The notes under the pieces were generated by a model that was not told the DNA's origin, did no database searches, and was given only the letters and a program-made list of their open reading frames with translations. DNA of 62,979 bases from Thiomargarita sp. (GTDB taxonomy: Bacteria; Pseudomonadota; Gammaproteobacteria; Beggiatoales; Beggiatoaceae): contig DYPD01000002.1 in NCBI GenBank assembly GCA_020720115.1, forward strand, positions 1-62,979, given 5' to 3'. Made by a program: the position numbers and the translations under genes. Of this stretch, positions 36,787-45,500 are shown piece by piece; position 1 is the stretch's first letter; each line of letters begins with the position of its first letter.

Positions 36787-36864
36787 TTACGGGTTACGGG
36801 TTTAATCAGGGTGAGCAAAACGGGATTTTGTTTTGCTCATCCTTTACTACTAAATTTGAAAACA

Positions 36865-38034
36865 ATGAAACAGCCCAGCGATGAAATGCTTATTTTGAGT
36901 CCAGATGTTTTGCGCTGGGCGCGTGAAAGAGCGGGCTTAGATATACAAACCTTGGCAAAAAAGCTACAGGTAAAAAGTGAACGCATAATCAGTTGGGAAA
37001 ATTCTGGTCAGCTTACAATTACCCAAGCAGAAAAGCTGGCGCACTACACTCATACACCGTTAGGCTATCTGTACCTTCCTGAACCGGTAAAAGAAAGTCT
37101 TCCTATTCGTGATTTTCGTACGGTTGACGATCAACCCTTATCTCGTCCGACTCCAGACCTCATTGAAACAATCCAAATCATGCAGCGCAGGCAAGCCTGG
37201 ATGCGTGAAGAAATGCTTGAAAGCGGACAAAATCCTTTAGCATTTGTTGGCAGTTCACAACTTGATATGCCTGCTGAAGAAGTTGCTTGTCTGATAAAAA
37301 AAGAACTTGGTCTTGAGCCTCATTGGACAGATGGTAAAACAACATGGGAAGATGCTTTACGAACGCTTCGTAATACCATTGAAGCAGTCGGGGTGCTTGT
37401 TGTTTTTAACGGTGTCGTTGGCAATGATACGCATAGAAAATTAAGTACAGACGAGTTTCGAGGATTCGCTTTGTTAGACGAATATGCGCCTCTTATATTT
37501 GTTAATAGCACTGATTATAAAGGTGCTCAAATGTTCACGCTTGTGCATGAATTGGCGCACATTTGGATTGGTCAAGAAGGGCTATCTAATCTTGAAGCAT
37601 TACAACCTTCCACTTCTGCCAATAAAATAGAAAAGTTTTGCAACCAGGTAGCAGCGGAATTTTTAGTACCCGCAAACGAATTGCTATCCCGTTGGGATAC
37701 TGTGCCAGCAGGTCAAAACACTTATGATTTTCTTGCACGCTCTTTTAAGGTGAGCACTATTGTGGTGGCAAGGAGAGCACTTGACCTTAATCTTATAAGT
37801 TCTGATACCTTTTTTAATTATTGGTATGATTTATTAAAAACAGAAAAGCAAAAGCATAAGAACAGAAAAAGCGGCGGTGATTTTTGGAACAATCAGAATG
37901 TCCGTGTTGGCGTTCGTTTTGGTTCTGCGGTTGTTAGAGCAGTAAAAGAAGGAAGATTACTTTACCGAGAAGCATACGCGCTAACAGGCTTAAAAGGCGC
38001 AACATTTATTGAGTTTTCAAATAACTTGACTTAG
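36865..38034 (+). CDS. XRE-family regulator with ImmA/IrrE metallopeptidase domain (probable antitoxin)
   Basis: 389 residues from ATG 36865. The N-terminus is a Cro/C1-type helix-turn-helix (about 20-75: ARERAGLDIQTLAKKL, SERIISWENS). The C-terminal part is a COG2856 zinc peptidase domain with H228-E229-L-A-H232 (LVHELAHIWIG) and a later FCNQVAAEFLVP helix. Such fusions act as regulators that may cleave or sense a partner protein. The DUF4411 PIN-like gene follows after 10 bp, a pairing widely annotated as a toxin-antitoxin module. The reading could extend upstream to 36706, but that part lies in repeat sequence and looks non-coding. The gene is AT-richer than its neighbours, suggesting transfer. 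Confidence 0.85.
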   Translation: MKQPSDEMLILSPDVLRWARERAGLDIQTLAKKLQVKSERIISWENSGQLTITQAEKLAHYTHTPLGYLYLPEPVKESLPIRDFRTVDDQPLSRPTPDLIETIQIMQRRQAWMREEMLESGQNPLAFVGSSQLDMPAEEVACLIKKELGLEPHWTDGKTTWEDALRTLRNTIEAVGVLVVFNGVVGNDTHRKLSTDEFRGFALLDEYAPLIFVNSTDYKGAQMFTLVHELAHIWIGQEGLSNLEALQPSTSANKIEKFCNQVAAEFLVPANELLSRWDTVPAGQNTYDFLARSFKVSTIVVARRALDLNLISSDTFFNYWYDLLKTEKQKHKNRKSGGDFWNNQNVRVGVRFGSAVVRAVKEGRLLYREAYALTGLKGATFIEFSNNLT

Positions 38035-38044
38035 TGGTGAAAGA

Positions 38045-38578
38045 TTGAGCATAGATTATCCTGTAACATATGTACTGGATGCGAATGTTTTTATAGAAGC
38101 ACATAATCGTTATTACTCTTTAGACCTTTGTCCTGGTTTTTGGAATTGTCTGCTTCACTATAATCAAGAATTTCGCTTAGTGAGTATTGACAAAGTAAAA
38201 GTAGAACTTGTTCGTGTAAATAAAAACGACAGTTTAAAGCAATGGGTTGAACGTTCTGCTGGTGATTTCTTTTTATCTACTGCAAATCAAGAAGTTGTAA
38301 ATCATTTTAGGAACATGATGCGTTGGGTGCAAAACAACCCGCAATTTACTCCTCCTGCTAAAGCTGAATTTGCCTCTGTTGCAGACGGATGGCTCATTGC
38401 TTATGCAAAATCAACGGGTAGTCTTTTGGTGACGCATGAAATGTTAAATCCAGATGTAAGAAAACGAGTGCCTATTCCAAACGTCTGTAAGGAATTTGGT
38501 GTAAGGTGGGCAGATACTTTTGATATGTTGCGTTCTCTTGAGGTGAAGTTTGGTTGGGATAAAAACGGGTCGCTATAG
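38045..38578 (+). CDS. DUF4411 PIN-like protein (probable toxin)
   Basis: 177 residues from a TTG start 10 bp after the regulator stop; GTGAAAG precedes it. The fold pattern is PIN-like: Asp12 on the first strand (YVLDANVFIEAHNRYY), Glu in VKVELVR, Asp in ASVADGWLIAYA and a Thr-His-Glu strand end (LLVTHEM). PIN toxins are Mg-dependent ribonucleases; DUF4411 activity is not something I can confirm. Together with the XRE-ImmA/IrrE gene it forms a two-gene unit with lower GC than its surroundings. Confidence 0.8.
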   Translation: MSIDYPVTYVLDANVFIEAHNRYYSLDLCPGFWNCLLHYNQEFRLVSIDKVKVELVRVNKNDSLKQWVERSAGDFFLSTANQEVVNHFRNMMRWVQNNPQFTPPAKAEFASVADGWLIAYAKSTGSLLVTHEMLNPDVRKRVPIPNVCKEFGVRWADTFDMLRSLEVKFGWDKNGSL

Positions 38579-38598
38579 GTTGCCCGATTGCCCACAAC

Positions 38599-38676
38599 TT
38601 TTTCGGCTACGAAAAATAAATGACTTACGCGACAGGATTTTTCTCGCTCCCATGTGAAACGTGGAAATGAGAAAAA
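38599..38676. other. Two short inverted repeats after the toxin-antitoxin unit
   Basis: TTTTTCG/CGAAAAA (38599-38605, 38610-38616) and TTTTTCTC/GAGAAAAA (38638-38645, 38669-38676) lie in the 190-bp gap behind the DUF4411 gene. The first could be a weak terminator; the second is unexplained. Confidence 0.35.
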
Positions 38677-38768
38677 GGTATAGAGCGAGACAAATGGCCT
38701 GTAGAATGTGTTCTGTTTGAACGCCGCAACATTGATGCAGGTTTTTCAAGATTGAAGGTTGGTACGCA

Positions 38769-39356
38769 ATGGACAAAATCCTTGTACGTTCGCGCATCGC
38801 GCAAGAATGTGCACGCCTGATGGTGCAAGAGTGTATTGACGACTACCAGATCGCTAAGCAAAAAGCCGCGCTGCGCTTAGGTGTGCCGCTCAAGCACTTG
38901 CCCAGTAACAATGAAATCGAGCACGCTTTGTTGGAATATCAGCGTTTATTTCACGCCGAGACCCAAACACAACGTTTACATCGGCAACGTAGCGCGGCGT
39001 TATCGGCTATGCGTTTGTTCAAAGACTTTCAGCCGCGCTTGGTTGGCAAGTTAGTCAAGGGTACTTCGCATGAACATTCTGACGTCAGTCTGCATGTCTT
39101 TACCGACACGCACGAAGAAATCGGTTGGTTTTTGCTGGAGCGCAAAATCCCCTATGAACTCGGCGAGCGTTACTATCTCAACCGTACGCTCTGTTATCCC
39201 TGCTATCGCTTCGTTGCGAGCGGCGATCAAATCAGCCTCACGGTTTTTCCCTTAGATAAGTTGCGCCAAGCGCCCCCTGATCCCGTAACGGGCAAGCCCA
39301 TGCAGCGGCTAGACGCAGATCGCGTGCAAGCATTATTAAATTCTGTCGCTGATTGA
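38769..39356 (+). CDS. Conserved hypothetical protein (195 aa)
   Basis: Soluble, mixed alpha/beta, no signal peptide. The N-terminal 80 residues are helical with many Arg/Gln. The centre has PRLVGKLVKGTSHEHSDVSL, which resembles the G-(S/T)-x(n)-D-h pattern of nucleotidyltransferases, although the second acidic residue is Ser here, so this is weak. Residues 115-175 form strands with EIGWFLLERKIPYELGERYY. I do not recognise a named function. It is followed by an M15-type peptidase gene after 104 bp; the track of GC returns to the chromosomal level here. Confidence 0.7.
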   Translation: MDKILVRSRIAQECARLMVQECIDDYQIAKQKAALRLGVPLKHLPSNNEIEHALLEYQRLFHAETQTQRLHRQRSAALSAMRLFKDFQPRLVGKLVKGTSHEHSDVSLHVFTDTHEEIGWFLLERKIPYELGERYYLNRTLCYPCYRFVASGDQISLTVFPLDKLRQAPPDPVTGKPMQRLDADRVQALLNSVAD

Positions 39357-39460
39357 TTGCGCACTGCTTAAACCTACGCCAGAATAGCCCGCAGTTACGC
39401 CCAGCCCTTAAATCCGCTGTTAAACTCTTCCCCTGCTGTTACCGATCTGGAGATACCCTT

Positions 39461-40075
39461 ATGGCTCAAGAACTTGCTAAACGAATGCTGTCTGCCAATT
39501 TTTCCCTGTACGAACTGGTGCGTTCAGAAATTGCTGAACGCCAGCCTTTTCTGCAAGACCAGCAACTTCATCCGCCACAGGAAATCATTGATAACCTGAC
39601 TTATTTGGTGAAAACCACCTTGCAGCCTATCCGTGATCGCTTTCAATATTCCATGCGTATTACCAGCGGCTACCGTAGCGAGGACTTAAACCGTGCCGTT
39701 GGCGGCTCGCTGGAATCTCAGCACGGCGCCGGAGAGGCGGCAGATGTGGTGATTTCCGATGGTTTTTTGCAAGATGAGCGCACTGCTGCATTGCGTAACA
39801 GCATCCAAGAAAGTGTGCTCAGCATTACGGGTAAACCCCTGCGTAACGATGTGAATGCGAACTTTTATTTGTTCGCTTTTTTGTGCCTAAATCTTGATGA
39901 GCTGGATGTTGATGACGTTGGACATGAATACGGCGCAGGTTTTGGGATGCCAGCCTGGGTACATATTTCGGCTTCAAAGAAACAAAACAAGCGGCAAATT
40001 TGCGTTGCTGGTCGCTATGCACCCAGAGAACTGCGCCATCCAGATTTAGCCACTGCTTTAGCATTTGGCGTTTGA
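39461..40075 (+). CDS. M15-type peptidase (Peptidase_M15_3-like)
   Basis: 204 residues from ATG 39461, chosen because GGAG lies 8-11 bases upstream; an ATG at 39353 gives an unlikely N-terminus. The zinc-binding pattern of M15 D,D-peptidases is present: ITSGYRSEDLNRAVGG, SQHGAGEAADV (His and Asp ligands) and the later AWVHIS His. Such enzymes cleave peptidoglycan stem peptides and are often phage-derived, but no other phage gene is near and there is no signal peptide, so the location of action is unclear. waaF follows after 27 bp. Confidence 0.78.
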   Translation: MAQELAKRMLSANFSLYELVRSEIAERQPFLQDQQLHPPQEIIDNLTYLVKTTLQPIRDRFQYSMRITSGYRSEDLNRAVGGSLESQHGAGEAADVVISDGFLQDERTAALRNSIQESVLSITGKPLRNDVNANFYLFAFLCLNLDELDVDDVGHEYGAGFGMPAWVHISASKKQNKRQICVAGRYAPRELRHPDLATALAFGV

Positions 40076-40102
40076 TTTTCTTGCTGGCGTGCTCACTCAT
40101 CC

Positions 40103-41101
40103 ATGAATAGTGCAAAAATTCTGGTGGTCGGTCCTTCCTGGGTGGGGGACATGGTCATGGCGCACAGCTTGTTTCAGGTGCTCAAGCGTCAGCAACCGCA
40201 GGCGGTCATTGAGGTGCTGGCGCCGCCTTGGTCTGCGCCCTTGCTTGCCAGAATGCCTGAAGTCGAGCGCGTGATCGCCCAACCATTGGCGCATGGGCAT
40301 TTAGAATTGAACACCCGCTACGCTTTAGGTCGCAGTCTCAGATCAGAAAACTATACGCAAGCCATTGTCTTACCTAATTCTTTTAAGTCCGCCTTGATTC
40401 CTTGGTGGGCGCGAATTCCGCAACGCACGGGTTTTCTCGGTGAATGGCGCTACTTTTTACTAAACGATGTGCGTCCGTTAAATAAAGGCACTCTGTACCG
40501 CACTGTGGATCGTTTTGTGGCGCTGTCGGCAGAGCCAAGCGACGCGCTGGCAGCGGTGCCGCGTCCTTATTTGCGCGTAGAATCAGCACAAGCACAAGCG
40601 ACTGCACAGCGTTTACAACTCAATACCGAGCGTCCGGTGCTGGCGCTGTGTCCTGGCGCAGAATACGGTGCGGCAAAACGCTGGCCTCAGGCGCATTACG
40701 CGACTGTGGCGCGAGCAAAAATCGCCCAAGGCTGGCAAGTCTGGTTGTTGGGATCGCGAAAGGATGCGCCTGTTGGACAGGCGATTGCGGTTTTAACCGG
40801 CAAACACTGTGAAAACTTGTGTGGACACACGCAATTGGCGGAAGCGATAGCGTTGTTGTCACTGGCAACGGCGGTGGTAAGCAATGATTCCGGTTTGATG
40901 CACGTTGCGGCGGCGCTGGATAAACCGCTGGTGGCGCTGTACGGTTCGTCCGACCCGCTGTTCACGCCGCCTTTAAGCGACAAAGCCCAGATTATCAGTC
41001 TAGGCTTGGCCTGTAGTCCTTGTTTTAAACGTCAATGTCCATTGGAACATTTACGCTGCCTGCGTGATATTACGCCAGAGCAGGTATTGGCGTTGATTTA
41101 A
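40103..41101 (+). CDS. waaF: ADP-heptose:LPS heptosyltransferase II
   Basis: 332 residues, GT-B fold, family 9. Typical WaaF motifs: ILVVGPSWVGDMVMAHSLF at the start, VLPNSFKSALIPW, CPGAEYGAAKRWP and SNDSGLMHVAAAL with YGSSDP. It adds the second heptose to the inner core of lipopolysaccharide on the cytoplasmic side of the inner membrane. It faces the TolC-family gene tail to tail. Confidence 0.95.
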   Translation: MNSAKILVVGPSWVGDMVMAHSLFQVLKRQQPQAVIEVLAPPWSAPLLARMPEVERVIAQPLAHGHLELNTRYALGRSLRSENYTQAIVLPNSFKSALIPWWARIPQRTGFLGEWRYFLLNDVRPLNKGTLYRTVDRFVALSAEPSDALAAVPRPYLRVESAQAQATAQRLQLNTERPVLALCPGAEYGAAKRWPQAHYATVARAKIAQGWQVWLLGSRKDAPVGQAIAVLTGKHCENLCGHTQLAEAIALLSLATAVVSNDSGLMHVAAALDKPLVALYGSSDPLFTPPLSDKAQIISLGLACSPCFKRQCPLEHLRCLRDITPEQVLALI

Positions 41102-41114
41102 GGCTTTGAATGGT

Positions 41115-41164
41115 ATGATTTTCCGCACCCTTCGACACTGCAAGCTCAGGGAACGAAAAATCAT
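41115..41164. other. Imperfect inverted repeat between convergent waaF and tolC-like genes
   Basis: ATGATTTTCCG (41115-41125) and CGAAAAATCAT (41154-41164) pair with one mismatch around a loop carrying TTCGACA and CAAGCTCAGG. It may act as a shared terminator. Confidence 0.4.
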
Positions 41165-41188
41165 CTAAGACCCGTTGAACTTAAGGCT

Positions 41189-42511
41189 TTAAGGCTGGGT
41201 CGTTGCGGCTTCGGGAAGGGCTTCAACGCCTAACACGGACAGCAATTGCCCAGTATTTGCCAATAAACGATACAAACTGATGGTTTTGCCATAATGGGCA
41301 CTGATCAGCGCACTTTTGGCATTGTAAAGTTCATTTTTGGCGTCTAACACATCTAACAAGCTACGTTGCCCCAATTTGAATTGCTGCTCGTAAGCATTCA
41401 CCACTTCTTGGCTGGCTGCCACATGTTTTTCCAGATAACCAAGACGTTCTTGGATGGTGTGGAATGCGTTCCAATTGAGGCGCAAATCCTCTTCTACCGT
41501 GCGCTGGGCGCGCTGCAAAGTGGCTTTCGCTGCGCTGACGCGCTCGGCACTTTCCATGCGCCGCGCCCGATCAGCACCGCCTCGGTACAGGTTGTAGCGC
41601 ATCCGCAATAGGGCGCTGACATCGTTGTTTTTGGACTCTACACCATCTAGGTTATTGTTACGACTGGCGCTCAGTTCTAAATCTAATTTCGGCATCGCAT
41701 ACGAACGCGCCTGTTCGTAAGCCGCTTGCGCTGCTTGTAACTCGCTTTGCGCCGCTTGTACGCTGGGATGGCGCAGCACTGCTTGCTCTAGGGCACTTTT
41801 CTCGTTGGCGGGTAAGGCTTGCTCAACCGCTTGATGTTGCGCTGTTTCTAGGTTTTGCGGCGGTGTGCCGGTGACGCGCTGGTAATTGGTTTCGGTATCG
41901 CGCAATTGCCCTTGTGCTTGCAGCAAATTCGCTACTGCCAATGCTTCACGCGATTCTGCTTGCTTGACATCTGCTTTACGCCCTGCGCCCTTGTCAAACA
42001 GCGCCTGAATTTGTTCAAGAATTTTTTGATGCACCACGAGATTGTCTTTAGCTAATTCGACCAAGGATTGGCGGCGAAATACGTCTAAAAACACTTCCAC
42101 AGTGCGCAATGCGACAGTGTCGCTGGTTTCCTGTACTCGGTGCGCAGCGGCATCCACTCGCGCTTGCTGGCGTTGAGCGCTGTAGCGGGTATCAAAACCA
42201 TCAAACAGCATTTGCTTTAAGCTCAATGCTGCTTCACGACGGCTTAGGCTGAGATCATCGCCGGTTTTGGCGGCGGTGGTGACGTTTTCGCTGTTTTCCC
42301 AACCATAGCCTAAGTTCAAATCCACACTGGGTAAATAGCCCGCATAGGCTTGCTGCAAGCTGTAATCAGCCGCCAGCCGTGAGCGAGTCATGACTTCTAC
42401 GTCGGGATTTGTGTGCAAAGTGCGTTGTACCGCTTCTTTTAAGCTTTCCGCTTGTGCGGGTAACACCATACATAAACTCACTAAAACGCCGCTGATGCCG
42501 AGTAATTTCAT
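41189..42511 (-). CDS. TolC-family outer membrane channel protein
   Basis: 440 residues with a signal peptide (cleavage after AQA, residue 21) and the two TolC-repeat halves of long helices and short strands (ESLKEAVQRTLHTNPDVEV; QQAYAGYLPSVDLNLGYGW; ALEQAVLRHPSVQAAQSEL; LRMRYNLYRGGADRARRMES). These trimers form outer membrane exits for type I secretion or RND pumps. AAGGA precedes the ATG and the gene follows the RTX protein gene after 35 bp, so it is most likely that protein's export channel. The matching ABC transporter and membrane-fusion protein are not in the window. Confidence 0.92.
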   Translation of the reverse strand: MKLLGISGVLVSLCMVLPAQAESLKEAVQRTLHTNPDVEVMTRSRLAADYSLQQAYAGYLPSVDLNLGYGWENSENVTTAAKTGDDLSLSRREAALSLKQMLFDGFDTRYSAQRQQARVDAAAHRVQETSDTVALRTVEVFLDVFRRQSLVELAKDNLVVHQKILEQIQALFDKGAGRKADVKQAESREALAVANLLQAQGQLRDTETNYQRVTGTPPQNLETAQHQAVEQALPANEKSALEQAVLRHPSVQAAQSELQAAQAAYEQARSYAMPKLDLELSASRNNNLDGVESKNNDVSALLRMRYNLYRGGADRARRMESAERVSAAKATLQRAQRTVEEDLRLNWNAFHTIQERLGYLEKHVAASQEVVNAYEQQFKLGQRSLLDVLDAKNELYNAKSALISAHYGKTISLYRLLANTGQLLSVLGVEALPEAATTQP

Positions 42512-42546
42512 GCTGCTTTTTCCTTATGTTCGATGCTGTTTCGAGA

Positions 42547-45500
42547 CTAAAACACAAATTGATTGGCAATATCCGTGCTCACCAGCAAATCGGCTGTACC
42601 CTGTGTATAGCTGGTGTAATTATCGCCATTTAGGGCGATTTCGCCTTGATTTTGCCAGCCTTGATTAACGGATGTTAGGCTGTTGCTGCTGTCGCCTTCA
42701 ATAATGAGCGTGCTATTATCCGTGAGACTGAGCACGTCGCTGACTTCAAGTACCAGGCTGTTGCTGTTGCCATTGAGATCGAGGCTTTCGATATGGCTAA
42801 TACTCAGTTGTTGATCGGTTGGGAAAAGACGGTTATTGACCAGGTTGAGTGTTTGACTTGCGCCAAGCAAACTCACTGCATCCGCTCCAGTGCCACCGTC
42901 AATCACATCTGCGCCCTGGGTTACATCCACTTGGAAAGTGTCGTTACCGTCGCCGCCTAACAGTAGGTCGCGTCCCGTGCCACCGTTTAGCACGTCGTTA
43001 CCCGCGCCCCCTTCAATACGATCATCGCCGCCATTACCCATCAAGAAATCATTGCCTTCATTGCCTTGCAACCAATCTACCGCACCAGTACCCGTCAAGC
43101 TATCCGCTGCTGGGGTGCCCTGTTGTACATTGTTGGCTTGCACGGTCACTGTGGCGCTATCGCTTGCGCCCTGCGCATCCGTCACCGTATAGGTAAAACT
43201 GACAGTTGCCGCATTGAGCTGCTGTGCATCGGCGTAAAAATTAATCTGATTGTTTTTCAAAGCCAAACTTAAACCGGCATTGCCCAGATTATCCACCGCT
43301 GTCAGTTGTAGCTGATTGCCCAAGTCGTTTGCCAGCAGGGTGTCTGTGCCGATCAACAATGGCGAGTTAAAGGCTAAATTCAGATTATCATCAATGGCTT
43401 GCGTGGCGGGCGGGTCTAGGGTGACAGTCACAGGCGCACTGGCAACAGCGCCCAACGAATCCGTCACCTGGTAAGTAAAACTCAGCACGCTACCAACAGC
43501 CAGTTGTGGATTGGGCTGTATGTTCAGGGTAGCGTTAGCCGCATCATAGGTCACCTGTCCATTCACAACGCGGCTAATGCCCGTCAAGGATAACGGCTGC
43601 CCTTCTGGGTCGCTGTCATTTGCCAGTAAATTAGCACCTGTTAGCGTTAAACTGCTTGCGGCAGGCATCCTGAACTGATCTGCCGCCGCTTGCGGTAGTC
43701 CGTTAATGTCATGTACGGAAACCCTTGCGGTGGCTGTGTTGCCCCGCGTATCCTGCACGCTGTATGCAAAACTGCCGATGCGCTGGGTGACAAAATTCGC
43801 GTCTGGCGTAAACAGCACAGTGGTGCTGGCTGGGTCTAAACTCACAGTACCGTTCATCGTCTGATCCACATGCACTTGGCTCAAGCTCAGGGCATCACCG
43901 TCAGGGTCGCTGTCATTGCTCAGCAGCGTTGCGATACTGATAGACACCGGGGCGTTCCCCAAGGTATTCACTAAATCAGACACAGCAACCGGAGCACTAT
44001 TTACCACAGTATGCAGAGTAACGGTTGCCGAAGCCGTATTGCCCTGACCATCGCTGATGGCATACACAAAACGACCGCCGCCGCTAGGGAAATTCGCGTC
44101 TGGGGTAAATACCACATCCTGATTGGCATCCAACGTCACGGTGCCGTTGCTGGCTTGACTCACCTGGGTAAGGGTCAAGGCGTCATTTTCCGCGTCTGTG
44201 TCGTTAAGCAGCAAAACGGACGCGGGAATTTTCACCAGCGGCTCGGTGGCTGACGCATTGAGGCTGTCATCCAGTGCCACCGGCGCTTGATTGCCAGTGA
44301 TGCTACTGTTCGTAACTGTCACAGTGGCGCTGGCTTGCGCACCGCGAGCATCGGCAATGACATAAGAAAAGCTGGCGGGGTTGCCCTGCCTAAAACCCAA
44401 CTCAGGCGTAAACAGCACAGCACCGCTGGCATCCAAAGCCACCTTAGCATTTAGCGCATTACCGACTTGTACCAGGGTCAATGCCTCATTGTCTGGATCA
44501 CTGTCGTTTGCCAAGAGGCTTGCGACGGAAAAGGTAGTGGCTTGATTGCCTGGTGCACTGAAAGCGTCATTCGTCGCAACGGGTGCTTGGTTTGTTGGTA
44601 TTGGCGTTGAAGTTAAGGTCACCAAAGCGTTGGCGGATGCGCCTTGAGTATCCATAATCTGGTAACTGAAGCGTCCCCCGCTTTGGCTGATAAAATTACT
44701 GTCTGGCGTGAACAAAATCTGTCCGTTGCTCAGTTCAACAGTGCCATTAACCGCATTGCTCACCGACACCAAACTGATAGGTTGGTTATCGGGATCACTG
44801 TCGTTTGCCAATAAATCCGCCACCGCAAAGCTCATCGGTAACTGGCTACTGCTCACACTGAGGTCATCGCTTACCGCCTGTGGTGGCGTATTTTGCGTCG
44901 TTACTGGCGGGATGCCTGGTCCTATGACTTGAGTGCTCAATTGCACCTCAAGGGTAGCGCCATGCGGATCGCTGACTAGGTAACTGATGGGCAATGTCCC
45001 AGTAAAATTACTGGCTGCCAGTACTGTAAAACTTGCCAGACTGCCATCGGCATTGAAGTTAGGTATGACTTGATTGCCAACCGCATCTTGCAATACACCG
45101 GCGCCGGCAAGGTTCTGATCAGCAAAGCTTATTTGCGTCACGCGCAGGGGATCAGCCTCAGCATCTGTGAGCACGCTTAATAAAGTGGCTACGCTGATTT
45201 CCAGCGGCGTGCCTGCAATGATCTGCAAAACCGGTGGCACGCCATTTAGCTGTGGCGCATCGTTGACCGGTTGTATGTCTACACGCACCAGCAGGGGCGC
45301 ACTGATCGCGCCGCCGCTGTCGCTGACGCGATACGCAAAAACTGTCTCGCCAAAATAATTGGGTGCTGGCTGAAACAGCACGCTAGTGCCGTCTTCGCTC
45401 AACACCAGTTGTCCTCGCGTCAAATCGCTACTACCCGCGTTCACACGCTCCAAAGCCACCAGATGAAAGGACGCAGGGTCTTTGTCTTCTACGTCTCGCA

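Larger units (their letters stand above)
36486..36864. other. Repeat-filled intergenic region upstream of the toxin-antitoxin module
   Basis: 379 bp with no supported gene. It contains repeat copies 2 and 3, an inverted partner of copy 2 (GCGCGCCATCTTTTCGGCGC near 36578) and a GTGCTGAGCTTGTCGAAGTA stretch (36707-36725) like a common dispersed repeat. The promoter of the next gene should be in its last 80 bases. Confidence 0.65.

Noticed and set aside
36706-36864. N-terminal extension of the XRE-ImmA/IrrE protein
   Set aside because: The extra 53 residues are encoded by repeat copy 3 and flanking DNA and do not look like protein; the HTH domain begins normally after ATG 36865.
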